The position numbers were made by a program, and so were the translations under genes. Positions 30,431 to 41,994 of a DNA stretch of 64,000 bases are shown here, one piece after another. The notes below the pieces were generated by a model. That model searched no databases. It worked only from the letters and a program-made list of their open reading frames with translations, and was not told where the DNA came from. The stretch is from Rugalucina vietnamica (lineage: Eukaryota > Mollusca > Bivalvia > Lucinida > Lucinidae). Each line of letters opens with the position of its first letter. The stretch's first letter is position 1. The DNA lies in NCBI GenBank assembly GCA_964017185.1, contig OZ024884.1, positions 17,258,548 to 17,322,547 on the forward strand, in the 5' to 3' direction.

Positions 30431-31424
30431 TGTTGGTACTAAGAGTATCAAACATATCTCAGCTTTACAGGAAAATAATAATTTTGATGTATTCAATTTC
30501 CTAATGGGAGATAACTTTTGATATGATACCTTCCGCATTTGACAATGACGAACCAAACTCAGATAGTGTAGGTCAAAAGAAACCATTTTAAGGAGGTTTT
30601 TGCACACAAATGGTGCCATCATAATACGAATGTAAATGGTGTTTGATTATTTCGTATTAATTTGCGTCGGTGCTTTGCGTTCACTGTCAACAGCAAATGC
30701 CATATCGGAAAGGTTTATTATACCTATTTAAAAATGTCTTATTGCTTTAACGAATCATTGTAAGCCTAAACACAAGAGGGTTAAACCACGACTTGCATCA
30801 ATATTAGTTACGCCATTGACCAAATCAAATTGTTCCTGGATAAGCATTCCAAAGGAAGATTATCAGTACTTTGTTTACTTTCTTTTCACTTCGCTATTGT
30901 CGAATTTACCTGTACATGTTTCCACGCTTATATCTACCTTCAGTGTCAAACATTTATCAAAGCAGGCATACTGCATAACTAGGGGTATTATGTATAAAAG
31001 TAATGCAAAAATGGTCATAATCGAATGCTTAAAAACACGGTGAGAAGCAAATTTTATCTGAATGTCACTTTTTGCGGAACAATAAACTAGGTATCTTAGT
31101 TGAGGGGTCATGTGTTTCAGCAACCCTGATTTTATTGTCCGATGGAATTTTGACTCAATTATTTCACCAAACCTCAAAGCATAGATGAAAGTAAATCACC
31201 GAGTTATATAATCAATACTGTTTTGTCAAAGTTTTAAGAAATTCTGCAATATCTCTATAGGTGATTCGCCATTGTCAATGATTCTCCATGATTGTCGAGT
31301 TCATTGTAGAAGTCGATAAATCGTGTTATGTCCTATTCAATTTTACCATTCAACATCAATCATTCGATATTGTTAAACAGTATTAAGCGTACTGTTAAGC
31401 TGTAGTCAACGACGCTACTACGAA
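30431..31424. other. No gene recognised
   Basis: AT-rich DNA with short open frames on both strands and no supporting features. Confidence 0.35.
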
Positions 31425-32281
31425 AGCTACGTATTGCCATACCAGTTTCACCCTCTGTACCCGTGATACAATCAATTACCTAACGTCGGAGACTGATACA
31501 ACTAAACGCGGAAGATGAAGTCAGGTGAGTTGACGATTATTTTAATTTTACAGGCATTTATGCGGGGGAGTTTGGGTCAAGAGTTGGCAGAGAAATAAAG
31601 TGCACATACCTCTGTTTGTTTGCCATCAACAGTATTTTAAACAACATCTCTTTGCCACAGAAACAACAGTTTTCTCGGCTGAAAATTCCACCATCGTCAC
31701 GAAAAATGATTGCATTTGCTAATTTCTCCAATCTTTCGTCACCTTTTGTCATTTTTAACGTTTCAATATAGACCAAAAACATTCTTTGTTACATACAAGC
31801 AGAAAACAATAATGAAGTCAGGCTGGTTTGTTCACAATATGGCGTTGAACACACACAGGGTAGATCGATTAGGATACAACTTACCCATATGAGCCAATTA
31901 CCTCGATACAACTAACGTATAAGACTTTTGGATAGAAAATGATGCTCCTTACGTCAGAGAATAGAGCAAAAAATGATACTACTTACGTCAAAAGACTATT
32001 GTACATTGAAAAGCCCACGGACTAGCGAGCACGAGTGTGTCAGGAAGGGCAAGTTTGCATGTGTTCCCTATATCAACATGTTCCAAGGGCTCTTGTTTGT
32101 GTAATAACGGTTGGTAATACGGAATGCTACTTATGTATTTATCTATTTTAGTCACAACGCATCTAAGGTTGACCAACAGTTCACACATTTCCACCAACAA
32201 ACACATAAATTTTATCAGCAGAATGTATCTCAATCTCAATCTAAAAAAAAAAACAAAAAAAAAAAACAAAAAAAAAAAACA

Positions 32282-32313
<32 letters not shown>

Positions 32314-33725
32314 CAAATTCAGAGAATTTATGTCCCCCGCCTTAATTGTTTAGTTTCACAAATATAATCTGAGAATGATGTATATCCAAACCATATGCAC
32401 TTTCTTAGTGTAAATGTCCGAAAAACAATGAAGTTCAAATTGCAAAAAGAAGTGCCAAAAATAAATCTATGTATTATATTCAAACCACAGGCACAGTTTC
32501 AAAGCATGGTCAGGACATATGTACATTTTCAAAACAATCGGAATAAAACAATAGTAGGAGTTGTGCACATAAGGCACACACTGTTCATTCATTTTCATTG
32601 TAAAAATGCCTGAAAAATGACTATGTTCAAATTGCAAAAAAGGGTCAAAATTTAATCTGAGGATTATATCCAAACCACATGCATATCTTCAAAGCATCAT
32701 AAAGACATCTGTAAAGTTTCAAAAGATTTGGAATAAAACAGTAAGAGGAGTTGCGCACACAAGGTACCCACTGTCCATTCATTTTCATTGTCAAAATACC
32801 CGAAAAACGACTAAGTTCAAATTGCAAAAAGTATCAAAAATTAATCTGAGGATTATATATTCAAACCACAGGCACATCTTCAAAGCAAGGTCAAGACATC
32901 TGTAAAGTTTCAAAAGAATCGGAATAAAACTGTAGGAGGAGTTGCGCACACAAAGTACCCCTGTCCAATGTGTGAACTGCTGGTCAACCTTAGATGCGTT
33001 GTGACTAAAATAAATAAGTAGCATTCCGTATTACCAACCGTTAAAATTGCACAAACAAGAGCCCTTGGGAACATGTTGATATAAGGAACACATGCAAACT
33101 TGCCCTGCCTGACACACTCGTGCTCTCTAGTCCGTGGGCTTTTCAATGTATAATAGTCTTTTGACGTAAGTAGTATCATTTTTTGCTCTATTCTCTGACG
33201 TAAGGAGCATCATTTTCTGTCCAAAAGTCTTATACGTTAGTTGTATCAAGGTAATTGACTCATATAGGTAAGTTGTATCCTAATCGATCTACCCTGTGTG
33301 TGTTCAACACCATATTGTGAACAAACCAGCCTGACTTCATTATTGTTTTCTGTTTGTATGTAACAAAGAATGTTTTTGGTCTATATTGAAACGTTAAAAG
33401 TGTCAATAGGTGACGAAAGATTGGAGAAATTAGCAAATGCAATCATTTTTCGTGACGATGGTGGAATTTTCAGCCGAGAAAACTATTGTTTCTGTGGCAA
33501 GGAGATGTTGTTTAAAATACTGTTGATGGCAAACAAACAGAGGTATGTGCACTTTATTTCTCTGCCAACTCTTGACCCAAACTCCCCCGCATAAATGCCT
33601 GTAAAATTAAAATAATCGTCAACTCACCTGACTCCATCTTCCGCGTTTAGTTGTATCTGTCTCCGACGTTAGGTAATTTATTGTATCACGGGTACAGAGG
33701 GTGAGTTTGAAAACGCTACGATAAT
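31425..33725. mobile_element. 2.3-kb long inverted repeat with tandem-repeat spacer
   Basis: The left arm (about 31425-32190) and right arm (about 32955-33725) are inverted copies with a few per cent differences, from CACCCTCTGTACCCGTGATA inward to GACCAACAGTTCACACATT. Each arm carries the same 74-codon frame (31782-31558 minus, 33370-33594 plus; GIFSREN, CFCGKEMLFKILLMANKQRY). The spacer has an A-rich (A)nC stretch at 32240-32312 and about three units of a 190-bp tandem repeat (start points near 32484, 32672, 32865). It is a fold-back element or an inverted duplication. No transposase is seen. Confidence 0.75.
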
Positions 33726-33904
33726 CAAAAGTCAAAATGGGCATTGGCATAAACTTATATAGACAACGAATCGGGCTGTTCGGCCCCAGAAGAGAATATA
33801 GAGCCCACTACTTCACTGACAGCAGCAGCAACACGCATTTCTCTTCATTAGAGGCCATATATCTCAGCTACAGACTATAAGTAACTTTTACGACTATTGG
33901 AACT

Positions 33905-34145
33905 ATATGAGCCTCGACGCGAGAAAACCGGTCTTCGGGGTTTCCGACCAGGTCTGACACAAACCGACCTGTACAGTCACAGAAGCAGGCTAGAAGCTTG
34001 AAATTTCAGATTTAAGAAGAAGAGAGATTGTACTATCCGTGTAGCGAAAACAAAGGCGCTGATCAGATTCGCAGTTACTGCGAAGCTGATCTGCGCCTTT
34101 GTTTTCGCATAGGCAAAAATCCGGTTTTCTCACGATGCGCCTCAA
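33905..34145 (+). repeat. Family B repeat, complete
   Basis: It starts GAGCCTCGACGCGAGAAAAC and ends CCGGTTTTCTCACGATGCGCC, imperfect inverted ends, with the central hairpin GGCGCTGATCAGATTCGCAG...CTGCGAAGCTGATCTGCGCC. About 240 bp. Confidence 0.8.
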
Positions 34146-34405
34146 TTATCATTGGCGTGTATATTTGTAATGCCAGTTCTAGATATCGGTTTATATTGCT
34201 AGTAAATTGAGCACGAAAGGCCTTATAGTGAAAATGTTAAAAACAAAAGTGGTTGTGGTTGTTTTCAAAAATGGTGCAACACTTGAGAAAGCCGAGAAGT
34301 GTAGTCCCATATTTTACATTGAATTTTACAAGACAATTGTCATTGGAATAAATGACTAACGATCAAGCAACGAAGGGCAAACGTGTCCTTGTATCCATTT
34401 TATCA

Positions 34406-35078
34406 AAAAGTACAAGTAGGCAACGATCAGGAAAAGGTACAATCAGAAAGAGATTTCCTCTCCAAAAACAATCATGCACTTATATCATAAAAATATATCG
34501 TAAGCCGAATGAGCAGCTATGTTACCAATAGGTTGCCATTCAGTTACCTACACTAAACTAAAAATATGAAAACATAGGTAAGGCGCAAACAGCACATGTT
34601 TAAACACAAAGACATAAAACAATAATAACAACCACAGAAGTATCGCCTTGGAACGACCAGTAATATAAAATTACTGGTGGGCTTAAATCGATTTTACAGG
34701 TACCTAACCTCTCCCTCAGCTTCTGTAGTGGTTCAGTTATACACAAATATAAATAAGAAATAAGAAAATCATGTTAGGAAAATTTTTATACATTTATACC
34801 AACGGAAAGCAGGGTGAGAAGCTATTGAAGGTAAGGTGGTCACAGTGCTAGCTTGAACAGAACAAGTAAAATGCAGAGGGCTAAGTAAGCATACACTTGA
34901 TATTGGGGTGGTCACAAATTCATGCAACATTAAACTCATAAATGGAATAAATTGGATAAATGTGAACCACAGCAGCGGTACTGCCTTGAAACGGTCGGTT
35001 ATAAATATTTGGGGGGGGGGGGGGCGTAAATCGATTTTACAGGTACCTAACCTCACCCTCAGCGTCTGCAGTGGTTCA
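34406..35078 (-). repeat. Family S repeats, reversed (one full, one partial)
   Basis: 34406-34735 is a nearly full reversed copy (AGGCAACGATCAGGAAAAGG to AGCTTCTGTAGTGGTTCA). 34965-35078 is a second, partial copy ending CCTCACCCTCAGCGTCTGC, with a G run of about 14 at 35009-35023. Confidence 0.7.
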
Positions 35079-35082
35079 CAAC

Positions 35083-35553
35083 AATTAGTATGTTGTTCGG
35101 TCCTCGTGGTGAATCTCTAACTTGTCAGTGAATCATCAAGGACAAACAAAAATGTGGTATCGATACGGTCAACTGACTAGTAATGTGTTTTCAAAGGTAC
35201 TCCCCATCCGTATGTATGTAGCAAAAATATGGGTATTCAAGCACGGCATGGGGTAGAAGTATACAGTATTATGCGTGTAAGCGTTATCTCTGTGCCTGAC
35301 AAAATGGTAAACATTTAGTTTGTTGTTCGGTCCTCGTCGTGAATCTCTAACTTGTCAGAGAATCACCAAGGACAAACAAAGTTGTATCGATTCGGTCAAC
35401 TGCCTAATAATGTGTTTTTCAAAATATTCGATACACAGGTACTCCCCATCCTTATGTATGCAGCAGAAATATAGGGTATTCGAGCACGGCAGGAGGTAGA
35501 ACGGGTCCAGTTTTATGCGTGTAAGCGTTATCTCTGTGTCCGACAAAATTCGA
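35083..35553. repeat. ~235-bp tandem duplication just upstream of the HS3ST-like first exon
   Basis: Both units contain TTGTTCGGTCCTCGT, GTGAATCTCTAACTTGTCAG, AAGGACAAACAAA, CGGTCAACTG, TAATGTGTTTT, GGTACTCCCCATCC and ATGCGTGTAAGCGTTATCTC. Unit 1 is about 35083-35310, unit 2 about 35318-35553. The second unit ends about 60 bp before the acceptor at 35614. Confidence 0.75.
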
Positions 35554-35628
35554 CAAAATAAGCAATAAAGATTAATACCATAATCATTTTATGCTCTCTG
35601 CCTTATCATTGCAGATTGAAATACTAAA

Positions 35629-38600
35629 ATGAAGTATCGCTATGTGAGGTCTGTATGGATCGGTTGTGTTCTGCTTTACGGTATGTGTTTTAAATTTGTG
35701 TTTGTATAATTCATTTCGTTTCGTTTGATTTTATCAGCTGTCGTTATATTTTCTTTTTAAATTTATGATTTCATATTTTGGAAACGTGACGTAAAATTCA
35801 ATGTTTCGGAAACTAGAGCTGCACTTTTGTTTCAACGTATAGCAAATTCACTGTTGAAGCCTAGGTTACATTTGCCCCGATCATCGTACGATTTTTCGGT
35901 CTGCGATTTTCTCTACGATTTTTAGACATCGTAGGAGATCGTGGGCTACGACGTATGTGTTAACAATTCATACGGACATCGTGCGATTTTTTGATCTGCC
36001 ATTTGTCGACGTTCTCATACAAAAACGCAAGGCGATCGTACGGCAGTCGTATGTCTCCGCAGATAGTATGTAGATATCGTACGGATCCCGTGCGTTGCCC
36101 GTACGGAGTCCCTATACGTTTTGATACAAAACGCAAGGAGGCCGCACGGTAGTCGTAGGGTCTCCGCAGACTGTTAGTGGATATCGTACGGAGTCCCTTG
36201 GACTTCTGACTGATGCCTTGGTTACATTTGGCCTACGATTAGCTTGCGATGATCGTACGATGCCATTTTTTACATTTTCGTGCGGCCTCCGCAGGGTGAC
36301 CTTACGATGTCCCTACGATTCTACGAGTTCCTACGATCTCCGTAGCCTCTACGATCTTGTAATAGTCTGCACTATTACAAATTTTAAAATCGTAAGACCG
36401 TAGACCGTAGACACGTCGTAGGGCATCATACGGGCACCGTACGGATACCCTGCGATAATCGAGCGGTCACCGCACGATTTTTTATGATAACTTGGGAATA
36501 AAAATCGTACAGTGATCGTAGGGAGGCCGCAAGGGGTCATGCCTAGTAGGTTACATTTGCCCCGATCATTGTTCGATTTTTCGGTCCGCGATTTCCCTAC
36601 GATTTTTTAAAATCGAATGTGATCATGGGCTACGACGTAGGTGTTTACAATTCATACGGGCATCGTTCGATTTCTTGTTCTAGCTTTCTTCGATGTCCTG
36701 AGTCGGAACTGTTTGGAGATCGTAGGGAAATCAAAGGGTCTCCGCACACTTTAAGTTGAAATCGTACGGAGCCCGTGCGATGGCCGTGAGGAGTCCTAAC
36801 GATTTCTTGCGGTCTCCCTACGATAGCCGTACGATGTTAGGCGTACGTACGATTTTAATAAACTTGTGATAAAACCGTACGGATGCCGCACGATCACCCT
36901 AAAGGTCTACGATTATCTTTTTATTTTAGTCCCCAAATTATCATAAAACCGTGCGGTGACCGCGCGATCATCGCAGGGTTTCCGTAAGGCGCTCGTACGA
37001 TGATGCTACCTACGACGTGTCTACGGGCTACGGTCTTACGATTTTTAAAATTTGTAAAAGTGCAGACTACTACAAAATCGTAGAGGCTACGGAGATCGTA
37101 GGAAGCCGTAGGAAGTCGTAGGAAGCCGTAGGGAGCCGTAGAATCGTAGGGGCATCGTAGGGTCACCCTGCGGAGACCGCACGAAAATGCAAAAAATGGC
37201 ATCGTACGATCATCGCAAGTTCATCGTAGGGCAAATGTAACCTAGGCTTAAGCAATAAATAACAATTGTAGAGTATAAACATTGTGAAACCTTGCCCATG
37301 CAATATACAGAGATATTTTCAAAAGCAAAAATTGATTTTTTTTCATTGATAAAAGTTTGATTTATTTCATATTTTTGCTCAAAGTATACATTGTGGGTAC
37401 TCGTTAGAATCCACAATGTATGTTTTGGATCAAAAATAAGAAAATTAGGTATACCCCTGCAAACCCAAGTTTTTCTGTATGAAAGTGGGTTTATGGTGGT
37501 ATACGTTTCACGGACATGTTTTCCTGATGAAATTCAACAGCGCATTTCTATTATAGAATAAAAACAAGAATAAGCAATGATCAGCCATTGGCATTATCCA
37601 TTATCTGTCTATAGAAAGATGTTTAGCAGAATTTCTGGCTAAATATTAGGGTACAATTAAATTTTTGTCCCATATCATTTGTATAAGAATACATAATTGG
37701 AAACCCATTTTCAGAAATTTTTATTTGTTGTTTTCTTGCTATTGTCTGTTAAACATAACACAAAAGGATAAGACATAATGAGCCAATGGGCAATTTTCGA
37801 ATGAAACTTTTAAATCACAATTTGTAAACAAATGCTGAAATATAGATTAGTTATGTATAAGATAACAATTCAGTTTGCACCATATCTCAAAGCGATTGTT
37901 TTGTTATTTTGGAGATATGTAGCAAAACATCAGTCTTTATAGAAAGACATATAACCTTTTGACAAAAGAAATTAAATACAGTGGGAGAATACCCGTATCT
38001 TTTATTAGCACCATGTTTGAAAAAATGCCGTTTTCACATACATTGTACTTAGACGTAAAAGTAGGCAATGATCAGGAAATGGGGCAATAAGAAAGAAATT
38101 CCCGCTCCAAAAACCGAAATGGGAAAATACTAAATTAAAAATCAAGTACCAAAAAAAAAAAAAAACAAAAAAAAAACAAAAAAACATTTAATGTCCTAAT
38201 TATAATGTATGTTTTTTGTCGAAATTTCAGTGTTGCTGCCAATTCCCCTCCTATATAAAGAGAGAGGTATTTATATTTTTATTTTCTTTAAAGGCTTAGC
38301 TCCAGAAGGGGCTATATTGGTTCCACTGTTTATTCGGTTAATGACCCCTAATGGTGCAATATGATCCAGATTTCAAAGGACTGTCATAATGAGGTGATTA
38401 CCTCATCAATACCTGTGATCCACTGCTTATTGGTTTTATGATCCCTGCTTAAATGTGCAATAAAATGTCTCCCTCTGCAATCAATATTGAGTTTGCCTGT
38501 TTGGGCCCCTACCTGTATTCAGAGTCAATGTCAGGCCACCAGGTTTTTAGTGTCCTGACCCTTATCATTGATCAGCTAAAATGACCCCTCTCAATAGTCA

Positions 38601-41600
38601 GGGAAATAGGGCTTCAATCCTTTTTTCCAAACGGGCCAGTAGTACTTTGAGTGCCAGCGGATTAATTTTGGTCCCACTCGATGATACTTATTCGCAAAAG
38701 AAACGCAAAAATAAATAAATAAATTAATTAATTAATAAATTCGCTTCTTTGTTTCTTACTGTATCACCAAAATTTATTTTAGTTATATAAATGTTGATAG
38801 TCCCGTTAACTCTTTGGCATACAATTTGAAAATCATGACCTTAAGACTTCCTCTTTTCGCGTTATCGGGATATCATTTATATATCCCCAATTTCCAAAGA
38901 TAATGGTTATGCTATCTTGTATTGTCTTGAAAAAGGTTTCCAAACTTATAACGATATTCGAAAGCCATAAGGGGGACAAAATCAAATCAGAAAACTTTAT
39001 GCCTCATTCGACGCTGATTTCTAGTACGTGACGTTTTTTTTTTTATTTTCTGACGTAATTTGCCGTTTTCTATCAAATGAGTAGACGTACTCAAAATTTG
39101 TTAGTGCCATTAGATAGCTGTTGGCACACTTAACTGACATCTAAAGAATCGCTATGTGAAATACCATAATATATATGTAGTGAACAATTATTGCGATTGG
39201 CTGACGTCGACAGAAAAACGCAACCACTGGGAGCGTTTTCCAAATCGTTTTGTACGATATCTACAGTTAATACATCCGGCCACTACTTCATGACATCTGT
39301 TTTCAATTCGCATTAATCATGGGTGTTTTAGATGCAATTTCGTCATAAACGAGCTCGTAAACATACGTCATTGCAACGTCATAAAACTCCATCAAAATGA
39401 TCCATTCCTAGAAAATTGGGTTTTAATTGCTTCGCGTTTCTTTTGCCAATTAGTGTATAGTGACGGGACAAATACTCGGATTTTTAAGATTTGATGGGAA
39501 AAATATTCTAATTGTTATTTTGCTAATCCTACAAAAGAAATAGGGGCGAAGAACGGGACTCACCTCTCGCTAAAAATCCATATTGTTTTCCTGCGTGTGT
39601 TTTCCTGCGTGTAGTCATGCAACCTCATCTTTGACGTTGGTGGGAACGTAGACGCCAACGTCGCGTATATTAGCAATAGGTTGGTTCGACAAGTGAGAGG
39701 CGTACAAAATGTCAATTCGTTTATCTTTTTTTGTGTGTTTTATCAGTGTATGTTTGGCGAAAGGTTGGTGAGGTTCATGTTTGTGTGAAATCAGTTGAAG
39801 GTCGACAGCACATTGACGGTATACGCAAGCACAAATTCAACCAGGGCACGTAGTGGGGTGGGGGTGTTAAAGTAGGCGTATTAAAAGGCAGGACAAGCTG
39901 GTATATGTGTACACGACAAATTAAATGTTATTGCGATCAGGTTTATAAAACCACTGCTTACGTCATACAAACTGACCAGTTTCTCAAGTCTAGCTGACTA
40001 ACCACTAGTTTTTACCTTATATGAGCCTGGTAGCCATCTTGGTCATGTGACCTAAACCATTTAAACAAACTTCCTAAGAATGATCCAAGTGAAGTTTGGC
40101 TTTGATTGGTCAAGGAGAACAATCAATCCGTCAATTTGGGCACGATAAACTACCCATGGACAGGTTACATCCTACAAGGGGTTACATCCTACCCTTGTAT
40201 CAATAGGTTTCAATTGTTTGGAAACAGAATGTGAATTTAATGGTAGCGGGTCGTTTCGCCCGTGAGACGTTTCGCCCATGAATAAAATGGCGACGTAGCA
40301 TGCAAATGACGTAAATATGGCGACTAAGCATACAAATAACGTCAATGATGTAACTTTTGTGCTCTATAGACAACATTTGTACTGTCTGAATATCAAACAA
40401 TATATAGCAAAATAATTACATCAAATATCTGGCCGGGATACAAGTTTGCGGTTGGTTAATATTGTTTCAAACATTTCCGAGAACACATTGTATACTCACA
40501 TAAACGGACGTCAATTGTATGCTACGTCGCCATTGTTTTCACATTTGTTGTAAACGCATGCGCGGGTATTATAGCAGTAGTATAATGGGGTTGGTAGCAA
40601 TGGGATGAATTTGAAAACAAAGACAGATCATAACAATTTTAATTCATTTAAGTCTGGTGGTCATTTTTGGGACATAGGCAAACAGCATAGCACCAGGTGT
40701 GACGCCAAAGAAAGTGGCGTGCCATCTGGGGCTATTCGGTTTGCTTAGAGGATTTTCATCATAACTTTATATGAAAATTTAAAACCACTACTGATACCCT
40801 TGTGGACTCACCCAAATTGTAATGATGGGAAAATCCATTCGCCATATATGGGTTAAAATAAATAGATTTAATTCCATTAATATTTTCTACAATAAAGGTA
40901 CTGCACAATGTACCGGACCAAGTGACAACATACACAGCGGATCAATAGATGGACGTCGTGGCCAGCCTAAGTTTGAGGGTTCACCGGACCATCGAAAGTC
41001 TGACCTATTAGATAGACTTCGTGGCCAGCATAGTTTTGAGGATTCACCGGATCAACGAAAGTCTGAGCTATTAGATGGACTTCGTGGCCAGCGTCGTTTT
41101 GAGCATTCACCGGATCATCGAAAGTCTGACCTATTAGATGATGGACAGAGGCCAAGGACCTATAAAGCAATCACAAAGGGAAAGTATAATAAACGTGCGA
41201 AAGCAAGATCTGATAACTGCAATATGTATCCTGATATCATAATGGTTGGCTTCGAGAAGTGTGGTTCCATAACGTTGTTGTCTTACTTAGGAACTCATCC
41301 CGAAATCTCTATGACATCATCAGCTGTAATTCACTATTTCGACCTTGGCGTTAGTAAAAATATCGCAACTTTTAACGAGAATACTCCGTGTACACCACCA
41401 AGAAAGCTTAAACTTGCAAAGTTATCGGTCTTCGGTTCCGCTCAGAGAGTCTACGAAACTATTCCTAATATTAAACTGTTAGCCATTGTACGAGAGCCCG
41501 TTGAACGAGTAATGTCGCATTTCGTTCATCACGTAGCCGAAGGAAAAGAAAAGCCTGATACTTTCGATGCGAGGATTAAAAACCTCCTGGACAACAGAAC

Positions 41601-41982
41601 TAATGAAAATGAGAAAATCGAAACAACTGATCTGTTTCGGCAGTCGGCATACATCGCCAGATTGCATCAATGGCTACAAGTATTCGGAAGGGATAATATA
41701 CACGTTGTCGATGGTGACAATTTTGTAAAACATCCAGCGTCCGAGCTGATGATTGTAGAAAAGTTTCTGAACATTTCATCATATTTTACTGACGATCATT
41801 TCATATACAACTCGAAGAAGAAATTCTATTGCCTAAGGAAATCCGGTTGTATGGGCAGGGACAAGGGCAGGCCACACCCGGAAATGACTGAGATTACTAG
41901 GAAAAGACTCCAGGCTTATTTCAAACCATTAAATGAGGAACTGTTTCTTGCTCTAGGACAGAAGTTCTCATGGAACTATTGA
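35629..41982 (+). CDS. Heparan sulfate 3-O-sulfotransferase-like protein, three exons
   Basis: Golgi sulfotransferase of the HS3ST/NDST (Sulfotransfer_1) group. Exons 35629-35680, 38231-38266 (36 nt) and 40898-41982 join in phase 1 throughout, giving 390 residues. The first two exons together build one membrane anchor (VWIGCVLLYVLLPIPLLY, residues 9-26). The stem carries three 21-residue repeats of the type LRGQxxFExSPDxRKSxLLD (41-residue span 48 to 110). The 5'-PAPS loop is MVGFEKCGSITLLSYLGTHP (about 144-163), the 3'-PAPS site LLAIVREPVERVMSHF (about 222-237), and the C-terminus has the family pattern FYCLRKSGCMGRDKGRPHPE with PLNEELF and FSWNY. Odd point: the catalytic Glu expected in E-x-H-F-F-D is Val (VIHYFD, about 173-178). 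A 5' leader exon ending before the acceptor at 35614 is likely. The catalytic exon is certain; the two upstream exons are inferred from signals and phase. Confidence 0.82.
35860..37250. mobile_element. 1.4-kb palindromic CGTACGAT-rich element(s)
   Basis: The outer ends are GCCTAGGTTACATTTGCCCC (35861) and its reverse GGGCAAATGTAACCTAGGC (about 37232-37250). Further copies of the same end occur inside, at 36213 (GCCTTGGTTACATTTGG) and 36545 (AGGTTACATTTGCCCCGATC), so two or three elements are nested or joined. The interior is dominated by self-complementary words built on ATCGTACGAT, CGTAGGG and CGCACGAT, and 36213-36410 is the inverted copy of 37020-37250. Intron 1 of the HS3ST-like gene. No protein motif. 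Confidence 0.75.
37288..37532 (-). repeat. Family A repeat, reversed
   Basis: It begins CTTGCCCATGCAATATACAG and ends ACGGACATGTTTTCCTGATG. The centre is short and lacks the CCGCCTCG palindrome. Confidence 0.7.
37533..38230. other. Intron sequence, reversed family S fragment only
   Basis: Within intron 1 of the HS3ST-like gene. 38059-38140 is a reversed family S end (AGGCAATGATCAGGAAATGG, TTCCCGCTCCAAAAACCG) followed by an A-rich run. Nothing else is recognised. Confidence 0.45.
38672..39470. mobile_element. ~800-bp non-autonomous TIR element
   Basis: The left end (TCCCACTCGATGATACTTAT then TCGCAAAAGAAACGC) and the reverse of the right end (TCCCGTCACTATACACTAAT then TGGCAAAAGAAACGC) match over about 40 bp. 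No transposase frame inside. It lies in intron 2 of the HS3ST-like gene. Confidence 0.6.
39709..39763 (+). other. Candidate alternative first exon with a signal peptide
   Basis: ATG at 39709 opens MSIRLSFFVCFISVCLAK, a typical secretory signal, then reaches a GT (G|GTTGGT) in phase 1 at 39764. That phase fits the catalytic exon of the HS3ST-like gene at 40898 and would give a secreted form instead of a membrane-anchored one. The donor is weak, and a second GT nearby (GTGAGG at 39768) is stronger but in phase 2. Read as it stands, the frame stops two codons later. Confidence 0.3.
40285..40537. repeat. ~250-bp inverted-repeat element
   Basis: AATGGCGACGTAGCATGCAAA at the left faces GTATGCTACGTCGCCATT at the right. 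The left end has a local tandem copy (ATATGGCGACTAAGCATACAA). Intron 2 of the HS3ST-like gene. Confidence 0.55.
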
Positions 41983-41994
41983 ACAATGTCGTGA

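Noticed and set aside
32111..32353. Lys/Asn-rich frame
   Set aside because: It is translation of the (A)nC run in the spacer of the long inverted repeat.
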